Shown: one piece after another, positions 36,691 through 50,791 of the stretch
How the letters are laid out: each line of letters starts with the position of its first letter
Position numbering within the stretch: position 1 is the stretch's first letter
Source: Kryptolebias marmoratus
Lineage: Eukaryota > Chordata > Actinopteri > Cyprinodontiformes > Rivulidae
Length of the DNA: 64,000 bases
Direction of reading: 5' to 3'
NCBI RefSeq assembly: GCF_001649575.2
Contig: NC_051430.1
Location: forward strand, 13,613,513-13,677,512
Notes under the pieces: model-generated
The model's input: only the letters and a program-made list of their open reading frames with translations
The model's database searches: none
What the model was told of the DNA's origin: nothing
Translations under genes and position numbers: made by a program

Positions 36691-39600
36691 TTCTGATTGC
36701 TGATTGTGTGCTTCTGTGTTTATGCTGATGGTTTTACTTCACATCTATGTCGAAGCTCAGTTTTTAATGAGCTTTTCTGACTAGATGGAATTCTGGCTTT
36801 GGATATTTATTGTGCTACTTGGAGCATTTTATTTGGTTCAGTTTGTTCCCACAACCCTGCCATCTGCCCCTGATTTAAGGGTGGCATTTCACTAAGCTTT
36901 AACTGTTGAGACGGTATTTGGCGAAAGAAATCCCTCAAAATTGTAAGAAAATACATACATTTTCAGCTGCAGTCTCACTGAACTGTAAATGTTTGCAATC
37001 AAGTGACCAATGAGCCGTGAGGCTGTGTTTTGATAAGCCAGTTTTTAAAATCATGGCTTATTTTTATGTGCAAGGCTTGCAAAATTGCAATTCTTGGCCA
37101 TGCATATTATTTTGCTGTCCACCTCCGCACACATCACACCTGCCTCTTTTTGTATCCACCCTGGCAGCCACCCCCATGTTTATGATTTAATCTGCTGGAG
37201 TACAAGAAAATAGGCAGGTTTTGACTGGTTTTACAGTAATTATTATTTATTATCAGTGTAGTTTTTAGACCTAGGCACTTGCCTCAGATATTTTCTGTTG
37301 GGTTGGAGACACCTGCAGCAAATTTCAAATAGGCTCGAGACACGTTGGAGACGCCCATAGTGACTTTGTAAGTATTTTGAAAGAAAAATTGTTGCACACA
37401 TTTTTGGAACATTTTCAAAACTCAAGCGAAAGAGCTATGATCCTCTGTGACTCACGGGAGGAAGTTAAGAACCCCGGGAAAGGCGTGAGACATTTAGGGG
37501 ACTCCTTCATGAATGTTGTTTGCCAACTACTCACAGCCCAAGGATCAAAACTTCCCCAGATAAAGGTGAAAAGCCAATACGATCCAACAGAATATGATTA
37601 CTCCTAAGTAGCATCTTTGGTTCCAGCTTTTTTCTATTATTTCTGCTAAAGGTGGCTTTACAAGCTGTTGAATCATTGGATGCACGTTGATTTTGTAGGC
37701 ACTGCTTCTGCATTTTTGCTTTGCTTTTAAACACAATGGTGCTGAAAAGGTCCTGTTGTTAGTTTGAGGTTGTATCCCATTTTAAAGGCTGGTAAATGTT
37801 GTAAAGATCACTTTTTTGCTATACACTGTATCTAAAGCTTTAATATTAAAAGGATCTTTACTTTTTGTCTTTAATTTTTTTATCATGACTGCATGTATAG
37901 GTGACCTAAAGTTTTATATGTTGCCTTTTGTTTTTATTACAATTTTTTTCAAGTATACATGCCAGTGTGTGTGTTGCACATACAGCTGCGGGCACTCATG
38001 TTAGTTCCAGTTCACAATAATTCAGACCAAGCCATTTGTTGCTGCAGATGTGGTGTGAGTCATGTAAGAGATGTTGGTCTTGGCAAAGCTGTACCTCTAA
38101 CTCTCTCCTCCTTCTTATTTTTGCTTCACTGGTCTTTCTTTATTTTGACTTGTTGAAGTTGAATTCCACTGATACTCATGGGTCTGCTTTAAGTCAGATT
38201 AACTTTAACTTTCGCTACAAGTTTTCCCCCGCTTTGTTTTGTAGCTTCAGCTTTTTGTCATTGGGGATAGTTCAGCTGAGGCAAGTATTCCTCCTTCGCT
38301 GGCATATCCCCCTCTGCTACATTGCGTGACCTGAGCACAACAAGCATTCCACAAAAATCAGGCCTTAAAATTCCAACACAGTCCCTGCAGAGTGTTTGGT
38401 AAACATATTCCCCTTTCTGTTCTCTGTCTCTTTCCAACTCTTAGTCCCCGAACACTCCCTTCCCCCTTTCCCTTGGAATTTCTTCAATGTATCTTTCTCC
38501 ATTAAGATTTTGTTTTTCCAGAACTGCTTATGGTAATGTAGCAGAGACAGATGTGTATTTGGTTTTCTTGTTGTTTTTTGTGTGCATGGTGGCTTGTTGG
38601 TGTAGAAATTAGCTTTGAGCAAACGTGCATCTCTGTTGGCTCGATTGAGATGCCAACTTAATTTGTGGCTGAAGGGTTGTAACAAAAGCCAATCACCCGT
38701 CCACCTTCACTGCTGTTCTGCCAGAGGCAAGAGATACAATCACGGCCCCTGCTAGCAACTATTTACCTTCTCTGTCAATCAGAGTCCTGTGGCGTGTGCT
38801 CACGGCTGGAGGCATCACTGGCAGGTGGTCTCACATTTCCCTGAAAATGTCGCTTAAAAGTAACAATTATTTCCAGATCATCCCTTTGTGTCTCATCAGC
38901 ACGCTACAGCCTGGCACACCCTTGATCTTTCATCTGCCATTGTCTTTTCCCCCCTCTGTCTGGTTCTTAGTGGCCCTTACTTCCTGCAAATGGACTGCAT
39001 CAGTAGATCCATTTAGTACTGTCCTGGGAAATTTCAGATTTAAGGAAAGTAATTAGGCTATTTGGGTTTGATACCTTTGTCTCAACACGCAGACACAGGC
39101 TTTGATAAAAGGAACACTGTCAACCCAGGAGGCAGATGTGTCTCGCAAGGGACAAGGGAAGAAATGTTCCTGGGATTTGGTTTCCATTATGTTGGACTAA
39201 GTAAGCTTACCGTTGTCTTAAGTCTGTGCTGCAGTGGGAAGTAGTGTGTCCACACATCTTTTTGGGCATATTTTACATACTGTGCTTCTGAAGGTTTTTT
39301 TTTACAGCCCGGTGCTAAAATCCCCTTTTTAACTCTTTATCAGGGAAACCAGCTCTGTCCACCTGCAGCTAAAGCGTACTGTAAAGCCCAGTGGTGTTAA
39401 ACTCATGGGGGTTAGTCTTCTGTAGCTTGAAGGAGTCGCGGTCTATGGAGCGGTAAGGTGCAAAGGTGTTTTGCAGGGATAGCCTTGTCTTTTGATCCCT
39501 GTAAGAGTTGGTGTCGATGCTGTGTTCTGTCCAGGCCAAAGTAGCCACCCTCGCCAGGCTTGTAATTACATTTTAGGAACAGAAACGCAGGGGAAGGAAA

Positions 39601-42600
39601 GGATTTAACTGGTTGGTGTGCTGGACTAAAGGGTAGAACGGGACCCTTTCACTCTCTCAGCTGCATGTCATTGCAGATTTATTTGATCAACACCGCAGAA
39701 CATGATGACAAGTGTTGCTTTAAGGTGCTATGGAGCTGGCTGCTTAACAGACGAGAGGTGAAAGGTTGTTTGATGGTGCTAGTTTTTTTAACAACAGCCA
39801 TCTTTTTTTACAATTTGATGATTTAACTGAGGCAAATAGTCAGCTGCAGATACCTTCAAATACGTTCTGCCTTGATTTTTTCAGGCTCACTTTGTAACTT
39901 GTGATACAGAATGCGAAGTTGAAATTTGGTTGTCATTGCTTTGTTTAGATGTCATTAAACTTTCTTCGAGGCTTGCTTTTACATGCAAAGATTGAATCAC
40001 ATCACCTAAGGTTTTTTTTGCCAATATTGTAGGATGAATATAAAAAACAATCATAACTGAGTCTTTATCTTCTCCACAACTAACCAAATGTTAAACAAGT
40101 CTGTCTAATTCAATCTTAAAAATGAACAACATCAGAGACTTCAGCAGTTTTTGTTATCAGTACAGTGGCAGCTAATACTCACTGGAAATGACTCCATAAA
40201 AATGAACACATGGCTAAATGTTTTTGGACATTTTATAATAGATGTTCTGTAATTATTTGGCCAAACAAAAGTGCTTGTTTTCTTCGGGGGGAACTCTGAT
40301 TTCGGCAAAACACCTGCTTGTTAATTAGCAAATCGTGCACACAGATTGCAGAAAAGCCTTTTAGCTCCTTTTGATTGGTAACTATTAAATCCAAACAGAA
40401 TAAATGTGTGCAGACTAAAAACATATTTTATAATGTGCAGGAATGTAAGTGGAGGGATTGCATGAGGGTCAAAAATTCAATTCAGAATTCCTATCAATGT
40501 TGCCTTCCTTTTAAAATATTTTTTCATCAAATTTTGTTGTTGTAACAAGGAGAATGATCCCTGAGTTATGGTTACCAAGGTTTCCTTAAAACTGGTGTAC
40601 CTCTGTAGCGGCTAAAGTTTTTGTTTCCTGTCTTATTTGACCTCTTGAGCATTTAGCAGTAGCTGCTTGTTGCCGTTGGTAACAGGTGTGATGAGAAGAG
40701 AGTTTGTGAGATAAAAGAAGCTGAAAAGCTTTGTTTTTCCACTGTGAGTGATCTTTTTCACACAGTCACTTGATCCGCTGATTTATGTGAGTTTTGGAGT
40801 CTTGATAGAAATTGGATGAAACCTTTCATGTAAAGCACAACAGATGTCTTGGGTGTCTTTAAATAAAATCTTGACTAGTTTACCCAGAATCATGAACTCC
40901 TTATTAAAGCAAAGCCACAGCAAGACCACACCCTCTCATCTGTAACACCTGCAAGTTTAGTATGTTAAAAAGGAACCCTCTTTACTGCTTTTGACTTGAG
41001 AAAGAGGAAATCCCATAGATTTTAAATTTGTACAATGTGTTAATTGACATTAACTTTAAAATCCTCATGTATACAAAAGAAAAAAAAAACATTACGCAGC
41101 CGATTACACTCAAATTATTAATCCATTTTAACCTCTTCCCTGATTTTGACTTTCAACATTTATTTACCTGAGATTTTGTGACTCAGACATTTTCAATCAC
41201 AAAAGGAAAACACATAAAATCAAAGAAGTAAAAAAAAAAAAAAATCCCATCATCCCTCCATTTCACAGAAATCTAGTGTGGTCTGAACCCATTAGGCATG
41301 AGTTGCTCACTGTTTCAGATGGTTTAGAGGCGAGCTGCACAACAGCTCCCCTTTTCTTGACGAGAACTGCGATGTGCAGAGAGGCTCGACACTTGGTTGT
41401 CACTCTTCATTTCATTCATTGTGTCAGGCTGCTCCAAGCAACAACTCTGGCCAGCTCATATCGATCCGGGTCCTTAGACCTTAACCTGTGTGTTCTCTAA
41501 TCTCTCCTCCTATCCTCTTTTTTGTGTACTATTAAAAAGATGGAACTCTGTCTGTCAGGCCTGATTTGTCTAGCTGTGTGGTCTGCCAGAGACCCTGGCT
41601 CCCATCCTTCAGGCTCCAAAGCGCCCTTTATTAACCCTGGACTTTTGCACCCTTGGATTGACTGCCCGGCATCCCGCTGACTGCTCTCAATTGCGAGCGT
41701 GAACCTATTCAAGCTACACTACATTTGTCAGTGTGCCCTCAAACCCACTAGAAACCCGTCATAACAGCTAATTAGTTTTTTAATGAAAATAAAATAAAAA
41801 AAAATAAAAATTTGTTTTTTTATTTTAATTTACCTACATCATCAATATATATATTACATACTTTAGATTTTTTGCAAAACATTTTTTGTGAACACTTTAG
41901 TCCTTTCCAGTCACATTCAGCACTGGCCCTCACCCTTATACCTGTTAAGAAGGAGTTATCCACTTTGCTCCTCACCTGAGGCTTTGCAAAGTGGCAAATG
42001 CTGAAGCATACCTCACCACCCCTGCTCTCAAATGACTTTGAAACACCGCTGTGATTTCCCTTTCTGTCACCACAAAGTCTCTCAAGAATTGATTCCCTAC
42101 ACCACCAGGCATCACACAGCTTTGCCTGTGGAGATTTGACTTTAGTAGAGAAATAAACAGCAGTGCCATACAACCCTTCAAGGCTTTGCTCTGATTTGGA
42201 GTACATTAAGATTCATTCACAGTGCCCCACTTCCCCTGTGTGCTACCTCTTCAATTTCCTCCTCTAGCAGACTTTAGATTCATGTGTTTATATCAGAAGG
42301 CAGGAGGGCTGTTTTTGCATTTGAACAATGCTGACATCCTGCCACAAGGGACAGGCACTCTAAGACGGAGGCTATGGGGGCTGGGAAGCTCAGCTGCTCT
42401 GCCACCCTCCCTTTTCTTTCCTGTTATAACATTAGGCCATTTTTGTCAACAGTGTTTTGTCTAGCACATTGTCGGAGAGAGGGAGCTTGAAATATCAAAC
42501 CCCCACGCCACGTAAAAAGGGAACAGTCAAATTTTCCACTAAGACTGGCGGAGACTGTCAGGTTACATTTTTCACTGTGCCTCTCACGTTTCTTCCTCTC

Positions 42601-42654
42601 TCCCACATTGCTTGTTTACCATCAACTCATGCAGTTTATTGTCAAAAAAGGAAA

Positions 42655-42680
42655 ACCACACACACACTCACACATACAAA
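42655..42680 (+). repeat. CA-rich simple repeat
   Basis: Interrupted CA dinucleotide run. Confidence 0.75.
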
Positions 42681-43530
42681 AGCACATACTTGATGATATA
42701 TTCCCTTGCACACAAATGCAAAAACCTTGCAGCACACAGAAGGATTTCCATACACGCACACAGGTTAAACCCACAAAGCTCTGGGATATATTTGGTGTTC
42801 TTGTGTGTCACTTTGTGTCTTTGTGTATGGATGTTTGAGTTCCTGGATACTGAGTCTCTGAAGTAACCCGAAATGATCCACCATTCGTCTTGCACCACTG
42901 CACACCCCACACTTAAAAAAAAGCCTTTCTTTTTTTCACTTGCAAAAACGTTGCCTGCACTGTGGCTTGTCAATATCATTAATCCCCTTCATCTCATGCA
43001 GCATGGATGTTTGTGCTTGTTTCTGACTTTGGCTGTCTGCGATTTTGACCAGCCGTGTGGAAGTGGAACATCTTCATCCATCTCATGACCTTTAGTGACA
43101 ATCAGTCCTTTGTGAACATGTCCTGTGAAGGCTAAAAGAATTATGAAGCTAAAGGTCCCATGGTGTCATTTATCTCAATTTTACATAGGTCATAGAGAAA
43201 CAAGTGTCTCCACTGTTATCTCATCACTGTCATTAGATCAGATTAGCTCTGATCATTGATCAAAGAAATTGGTTTAAAGTCTATATTTGTTAAAGCTTTT
43301 CCAAAAGAAGCACGTATACATGATGATCCTTCCCTGATTTAGAATTATGGTAACAACGAGAACTGACTTTTACTGGCATCACTTTAAAAGTTGAAAATGT
43401 AAAGATAAACCTATGTATCACTTGTCTTAAAATAAGCCAACATTGAGCTTGGACTGAACCAAGCAGCTGTATCACCATCAGCCTCTATAGACCTCTGAAT
43501 CCTGGATGTTTATATAGTAATGCAGACTCT

Positions 43531-44362
43531 CTTCAGACTTGGCACTAACATGTGTCCTGGTTGATTTAGTCACAAGTGGACAGCTCTAAGTACAAGTGTT
43601 CACACCTGGCACAGTCAGCTGATCAACAAACAGGAAATCACCAGGTCTACTGAAGTTTCTCTAAAATCGCAAACACATTCAGACATCTGAACTATCTAAT
43701 AATATTTTGCTCTTAGTGCAGGTCAGAGTCACTTGAGTCTACTTTTGTAATCTGACAGATACAATGTGAAAAGTAAAAAAAAGCTTGAAATGATTTGTGA
43801 CTTTAGAGCTCAGTGTCAGAGCAGACACAGATGATTTTAACCTGTAAAACACCACCGCAGTAAAATACTCGACAGCACACTGGCAGCCATTGGATGTTTT
43901 CTACACAAATTCACTGTCATCAGAAGTCTGTAAGTTGGTGAACATGCAGCACAATACTGGGAACCTCAGATTGTTATTCTGAGACTGAAACTCTACATTT
44001 TACAGTATGGTGACCACAGTAGGTCCAGTCAGCTACAAGATCAATCAGAATAAACATTACATTACAGATACTCTCACCATACAGCATCCTGGTAAATTGA
44101 TGAAATGGTCATTTTATTTGACAAGGAGTCAGTCAAATAGTAAGTTGCTTCATGTAGCATCAGTTCAGTAGGTGGTCCTTCAGTGTGGCTCAGGATGGTT
44201 TGAATTCAACCTACTAAATGGGATAAAAGTGTCCCAGCTCACCTCTGGAGGTGATCTAAAAAAAAGCCACCTTCAATCTGTCCTGAGTGTTCACACCTGA
44301 AATTAGCACTGTCCAAGTGCAATCAGATCGCCCAGGATGTAGGTTAGTGCCAGGTCCGAACT
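43531..44362 (+). mobile_element. Non-autonomous DNA element with about 75-bp terminal inverted repeats
   Basis: The left end (43531-43609) contains 'cttcagacttggcactaaca', then 'tgtcctggttgattta', 'acaagtggacagctctaag' and 'gtgttcacacctgg'. The reverse complement of the right end (about 44287-44362) contains 'gttcggacctggcactaacc', 'catcctgggcgatctgatt', 'cacttggacagtgctaa' and 'caggtgtgaacac'. The arms align along their whole length with scattered substitutions. The roughly 670 bp interior has no usable ORF. This structure fits a MITE or an internally deleted DNA transposon. I cannot name the superfamily, and no clear target-site duplication is visible. Confidence 0.75.
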
Positions 44363-45620
44363 GATAAGAACTGTCACTCTGAGAACCACAATCCCTAAGG
44401 GTGCAGGGAGCCACATTCATTTAGCCAGGCACATTTGTTTATGGTCCGATTCTGCATCTGAGCAGCTAACACAGGCAGCTTGCTATGCCAAATCTCTTAT
44501 GCCTACACCTTTCAGAGGTAAACTATAAAGACTGCAGATGCATTTTAACAAATACTATCATAATGCTAATTAAAACACCACCTAAACTCACAACCCTTTC
44601 TCGCCTCATTCTCTGCAAAACAAGTCCCTCCAGAATAGTTAACTCTGCTTCTGTTTATTAAATCCTGACAGTAGTTCTGTGCATCAAAACAGAGTCAGAT
44701 TACTTGTTAGTAAGCTGCAAGGATGTTCAGACCTTCCTATAAGGCTAGTTTTTATAAACAGGCAGCTTGTCGTTAGGTCTGGGGTGAATCTCCAGGACAT
44801 GTATGCAAGTCAACTTCATGTCTTCTGAAGCAGGGAAATTACATCTGTGTGTGCATGTGTGTCCATGTTTGCCCGCAAGTGTTAGTGGGGTAGGGCAATG
44901 AGGCGCAGTTGTACCTGCTCCCGCTTGGGGAAGCACAGCTTTTGCCGGTTTAAAAAGCAGAAGGTTTTGTTATGGCAGAGTGGCAGTCATTTGGCTCTTC
45001 TAATGGTGACTCCCTTAGGATCCATATCTCTGTAAACACAGAGCGAGGACAGAGAATGGAGCACAGGCACATAAAACCAGACGGAAATTTTACCAAATAC
45101 CATTCCACCCTAATCCAGCACACTGATATAACCAGCATGCCATCATATAAACTCCCTGTTTTCTCTCTTGTTTAATGAGACATTCACATGCTCACACAGA
45201 TAAGAACATATGCACTATAGAGATCATCTTTTAAGTCTCTTTTAGACCATCACTTACTGGTCAGCTCCCTTTTAGCTGATAACAGTTGAGACGTTTCCTT
45301 TTTTTGTCAAAACTTATTGCTCTGGGTGAATGCAGATCTTAACACATGCTCACCTTAGGGATGTCTTCGGTATTCTTTCATCTTTCAAAGACAATTTCTC
45401 CTCTAGCTCTTTGTGCTTCCCCCTCCTCCCTTACTGCTCCACCCAACCACCCCTCTCCCTCCAAAGTGGGACTCTGTTTCCTCCCAGCCAGCTCCTGTTG
45501 ATGCCCAAACGCAGCTCGTTAGAGAAGACACTGGTGCATGGTCCTCCTCACCTTCCCTCTGCAATTCCTTTTAATTAGACCGTTGTTCTTGTGTGCATGT
45601 GTTTACCAGAGAATACACTG

Positions 45621-45662
45621 GTGTGTGTGTGCTTGTGTGCGTGTGTGTGTATTTGTATGTGT
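45621..45662 (+). repeat. TG-rich microsatellite
   Basis: GT runs interrupted by 'gc' and 'at' steps. Confidence 0.85.
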
Positions 45663-45924
45663 GTAGTCTAAGAATAAGATGTTTATGCACAAGAGCCATG
45701 TTTTTGAAGGAACTGGCATCACAGTGGCTTGTTTGTTCCTCTCATGGTTAACCAAGGCATTTAATAGCAGTGTATGCTGAAAATACGTTGCAAAAATAAT
45801 GAGCTGAAACTGACTTTGACACACTCCCAGTTTTAGTCTTGTGAAGTGTCACTTTTCGGTTTTGGTCTTGCCTATTTACTACCCGCGGCCAAACATGGAT
45901 GGGTGATAATGTTTTTTTTTGGTG

Positions 45925-46590
45925 TTTATGTGTGTGTGTGTGTGTTCGTGTGCGTGCATGTGTATAGCTTTAGAAACATGTCTTTTAAAAAGTCATCGTT
46001 GAGGGTACATTTATAACTGATTAACTGGAACAAACCCAATTCAAGATGGCTAACTGACCTTAGAAAACACTAAAAGGCTACAACTCAATCAGTTTCACAG
46101 ATAGTGAGCTAAAATTTGATGTGGTAGTAGCTGTGAGTCATCCCCAACACATATTGTGAGTGCTAACTGATTGAGAGACATTTGTTTTCAAAACTATTGG
46201 AGTCAATGCTGTCTGTCTGTTAGCAAAATGTTTTGCGAATCACTGAACGGATTTTAATGAATCTTTCAGAAACCAATTATTGGATGTCCATCTTCAACAC
46301 ATTAATATTTGGAGTCAGCCCAATTTAACATGGCCACCACAGCTAATCGGCCTCAGAAAACACAAAAATGGCTATAACTAATATTAGAAATATGGAACAA
46401 AAATTTGGTGTCGTAGTAGCTGAGAATAATCCTCAACACATATTCTGAGAGCTAACACATCTTACAAGATCTTATAGTACTGCACGAGATCGTGCCTCAT
46501 TTACAAGGCTTGAACAAAACAGTTATAAGGTAATAACATCTCTCATCACAAGATAATTTTAGTTTAAACCTGGAGTGGGCAATAGTCAGT
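45925..46590 (+). repeat. Dispersed repeat family R, about two tandem units with TG-rich leader
   Basis: A TG run (45928-45962) leads into a 5'-truncated first unit and then a second unit. The 'caattcaagatggc' landmark and its variant 'caatttaacatggcc' lie near 46028 and 46320, about 290 apart. 'tgatgtggtagtagctgtga' and 'tggtgtcgtagtagctgaga' recur, as does 'cacatattctgagagctaac'. The end phrase 'atcacaagataattttagtt' matches the other + copies. The leading TG run is shared with the copy at 20945. Confidence 0.75.
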
Positions 46591-48755
46591 CTTTCAGGAA
46601 ATGTTAGGCCTTTAATGATTTTATTGTTGTTGATCAATAATCGAAACAATCAACTTAAGGAAAGCATGTCATGGGTCTCTTAAACTATTTCGAACATTTT
46701 TTTGATTAATATGTGACAAAGGGGTTTTAGATACTTTGAGAATTTCTCTCATTTTGGTAATTCTGACTAAAAACCTTTCTTCATTGGAGTTGTCTTGTTT
46801 TGTTCAGAATTTGCGCACCGTTCTACCATGTCCATGTTTAGTAAATTTATTAAATATAAAACCAAAATATCTCTTTTATTGAGTGTTTTCTCTGTCACAT
46901 AATAAAAGGTTTGGCAGCACTTTTACTTCACGGAAGCCTGTTAGTGCTTGGAAACTTGTGCCATTTACGAATGATTGAGGCTGTGTGCTTTTGAGCACTT
47001 ATACTGCAGCAGGAAATATGATGATTCGTTCCCCCACATCTGTGCCTCGACACAGTCTGTATTCGCGGGTCTGCAACCAGTTCTTTTACCCTCTTTGCAG
47101 AGTTTGCTCAGATGTACACCTTCAACTGTGAGGCTTTCCTGATTTATGTCCAGTAAATTCAACTAGGCAGAAATGGACTCTGGTTAAGTTGTAAAAGCAT
47201 TTCAAGAAGCAATGAGAGAATTAGGACTACGAATGTCACATTCAGCAAAAAGTCTAAACACTATATCTTATTCCTTGACTTTTTGTGGCTGCTTCTGCAT
47301 TTTCAGACATCTTTTACACTAACATTTATTCATTACTTTGAATTTTAAATCTTGACAATTTGTTTGCATGATATCAACACAGGGTAAAGGCCCAATATTT
47401 GTGTCAGTTCAGTGAACAGTGAGGTTGTTCCCACCTTCGCAGTAATACAATTAAACCTGCTGTCCATCTCGTCTTTACAAGACAGAGCAACTTCTCTCCC
47501 CTGTCATATAATCCCGTTACAGCACTTACCTAAAGTAGGAGGGGGGGTGCCAGGTTTTCCTGCAACATGCTGTTTGAACAGAGGGCGAAGTAGGATTTTT
47601 AACACCTTAATCTCTCAACCCCATCTGCTATCTTTCTTATTCTCACATACACTTTAATCTGCTGTCACTGGTTTATGGTCTTATCTCCCTTCTAGTTTTC
47701 CATGACTACACATTAATATACATACTGTATATTATAAAAAAGTCTATATAATTCAGTTTTCAGTTGAGACTTCTAAACCTTCTTGATCCTTGTTATGATC
47801 TCTTGAAACAGTTAACACAATGAAACCCTGTCTATATAAAAACATTGTATTGATGTTACATCCTTTTGGAGAGGGTTTTGGTATTAAAAGCAGTAGATAT
47901 TTGTTTGTACACCTGCCTGTGTTTATATGTGCCTGGTTTTCTCATTCAGAGGGAGGCTCCACACCAATGTTTGGAACTTTCTTCAAAGTAAAGACTTTTT
48001 TTTACAAGTTTAGTCAGAATCCAACTGCCTAAGATCACCATGACAACCAAGCTCGTCCCATAACCTGAGCCAGTCCGTGATGATAGCCTTAGTTGTTTGG
48101 AGTACATCAGACCTCAGAGGACCAAAGTGAAATAAGGAGGACTTTCAAAGACATGGTCACACAGCTGCGAGGTGCGGCAAAACCACAGAAATCAACACAG
48201 CAGTGAAGCTGTGGGCAGCGCTCCTCTGTTCCAGGATAAGTAAAAGAAAAACACACATCAGGAGCTCTGAGTCACAGAACTCACACAGAACCACCAGCCC
48301 TGGACCTCAGGAGGAGCTCTGCTGCCTGACATAAGGAGCTAATTGTGCTAAGTGAAATGCCTTACTTAGTACCATGTGCTTTGAAAGTGCTGCACAAAGA
48401 AAACACGACTAGTTGAGGTTGAATCATAAACCATTGTCCCTGAGAGAACAGAAATGAAATAAGGTTATTGGAGCCAAGCATTGATTTGCATGAATTTGTC
48501 ATTTCAGTCCTCTTCTTCCATCACCTGTCTCCACTTCTACTTTCTCCCTTCCAAAACTAGCCTACCTTTCATTAGGAGACCCTTTGTACAAAATGTGTTT
48601 GCTGATTAGAGCCAGTGCTTTATCAACAGTGTAAAAATAGAGGGCGTTGGGATTAATCAAATCCCCACACGTCCGGAGAAAGGCTGAACTCTGTAAACAC
48701 AATCAAATCTGACTTTTCAGATAAACTGTGTGTAGGTGGGTGTGTTTGAGTGGAC

Positions 48756-48785
48756 GGTGTGTGTGTGTGTGTGTGTGGGTGGGGG
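48756..48785 (+). repeat. (TG)n microsatellite
   Basis: TG dinucleotide run followed by a G-rich stretch. Confidence 0.9.
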
Positions 48786-50791
48786 CAGGTTTGTGAAAAT
48801 GAAAACAGAGGAAAGATGTGCAAAAGAGAAACTGAAATAAAAATTAAAATGAAGTCAGTTTGGTGGAAATTATGCATTCTGCAGAATTATTTTTCCCCCA
48901 GACAAAAAGTTATTTTTGCAATATTGGTGGGGAGTCAAAATGAGCAGTGGCGGTGGGGAATATAGTCAGAAGGGAGAGAGATGCATATGGTCCCAGTTGT
49001 CCTTCTCTGAGCCAAACACAGTACATCCTCTGTTACTGGCAGGGCTGGATCCTCATTATCTGCCTATCTTGGCTCCCATTTGAGGAGAAAATGCAGCGTT
49101 GCAGTCTCACTTTAGAGGGACACTGATCACAAGAGCAACTCATCTCAACTGGAGTAGATTGCACCCCTCCCTCTCATTTTCCCTTCCCCCCTGCCTCCCC
49201 ACTGTGCTTGGTTGAAGGCAGACAGAGATGAGCAATCCTCTGTTTTCTGCTCAAAAAGTGGAAATTTGAGTCGGAGAGATGGAGCGAAGCTTCAAAAGGC
49301 ACATGTAATTGAGCAGCTCTAGATAGGCTATCTGGGAACATGAAACAGCAACAGTTGTGACGGAGGGTAATTGCCTCCCCGGGCTCGTATAATGCCTTGT
49401 CGAGTCTTTAAACTTGAGCAAAACTGCTGGAAGTCCTTATGTCAGCAGGTAATTGGTTCCAGGCATCAGCAGCTATGTGAAATGAAGGAAAGATAGTTTT
49501 TTTGTGTATTTCTGCATTTAGAAAAAGGGTGTCTAAAAGATTCAAAGAGAAGAATTTGTCTTTATAAGCGTTTCCAAGAGTGTCCAAACATCAAGATTTT
49601 CTTTCCTCATGTACAAAGAGAGAAATACTTTTTATCAATTTCTTCTAAAGCAAAGTAAAAATCCCTTCTTTTTTTATGCTCGTATATTTTGCCCATTGTT
49701 GTCTAGATGTGTTCTGTAAAATATGATATAATTATGAGTAAAGTTCAAATTGATGCCCCCTTTACAGTCTAATGCAAGTAACTGTGGAAAATTTTAGATC
49801 ATGTGGCTGTAAAAGGGCTCTCATAAATGTCCTACTCCTGTAGAAGTTCATTCCTCACTGTTGCTGACTTTCAAATTTCAGCATCCTGAAGCTATACAAG
49901 AAAAGCAGTATTGTGGCCTTCGCTGTCAGGGTGCCTCACCTATTTGCTGGCCTCTTTCCAACCCTTTTTCTGGCTGGTGAATGCAGAGTGGGACATTGGG
50001 AAGGATATGATTTATTATTTGCCCCTGCATGATTAATTGAACATCTGTTCACGCAATGACAACTGACCCCCATTCCCGACTGTTTATCCTCTGTATAACC
50101 AGGTAATAAGCACGCAGTGAATGTGTCACATGAGAAGTCAAGACTGCACTTTGTGAACTCTCTCCATTTCACTGTATTCCTCTCAGTTTTCTGGTTTAGT
50201 CAGTTTTCTCTGTGGTTTTACTTTCTCAGATGGACTCTTGTTGAGAAAATGGAGGGTTGAGTGGATTACGATACACAGAATATTACTCTAGATGTGTATA
50301 GCTTGAAAAGTCTTGTCTTCAGTCTGCTGCCCCCCACAGCTCTGGTGTGAAGCTGAAACCTCCCTTCTCTCTCGCCTGATTAGCAGAGTCTTTGTTCCGT
50401 TTGTGGTGGCACGCCATGAGGCATGATTGCAGTGGGCAAACTGACTGCATTAAAGCCAGCCTGCTGCTGTGCTGATCTGCATCACACTTTACCCCCCTCC
50501 TTTCTCAGCACAGACAAAATCAAATCAGCTTTTGCTTGTTGTTTGGTCTCTGAGCATTTGGCCTCCTTAGAGACTTAAGAATTTATTTTTTTTCTCTCAC
50601 ATTTGATGTACAGTTCTTCTGGTAAAAGGGACATTTTATTGAGTGATGGAAATCTGTGATGCAGAGCCAACAAAATGACTTGCTGTTAATGGAATGTTTG
50701 TATAATTAATAAGGCCCTTTTTGCCTACATTTCATTACTTTTCTACTTTCTCACTTATTGTGTGCCTGTCTTTCTACCTGTGTTTCTGCAG

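Larger units (their letters stand above)
26122..50791 (+). other. TTC28: TTC28 intron (about 24.7 kb, largest complete intron)
   Basis: Bounded by GTAAGC and 'gtgtttctgcag'. It contains a TG/GGT low-complexity stretch (26942-26976), polypyrimidine and polypurine tracts (30457-30600, 31801-31922), a family R copy (32671-33095), a (TA)n tract (33690-33733), a Tc1-like 5' fragment (36480-36690), an element of about 830 bp with long TIRs (43531-44362), TG/CA microsatellites (42655-42680, 45621-45662, 45928-45962, 48756-48785) and a two-unit family R copy (45925-46590). The long remaining stretches, for example 26980-30450, 33740-36470, 36700-42650 and 46600-50750, show no gene, RNA gene or element that I can name. 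Confidence 0.9.

Noticed and set aside
41820..42206. 128-codon open frame on the minus strand
   Set aside because: I looked for transposase or reverse-transcriptase blocks and found none. There is no supporting context inside the large intron.
48050..48340. GC-richer block with 'ctgagccagtccgtgatgat' and 'caggaggagctctgctgcct' phrases, suspected gene fragment or SINE
   Set aside because: No frame stays open with recognisable residues and I could not match it to a family. It was left as unassigned intron sequence.
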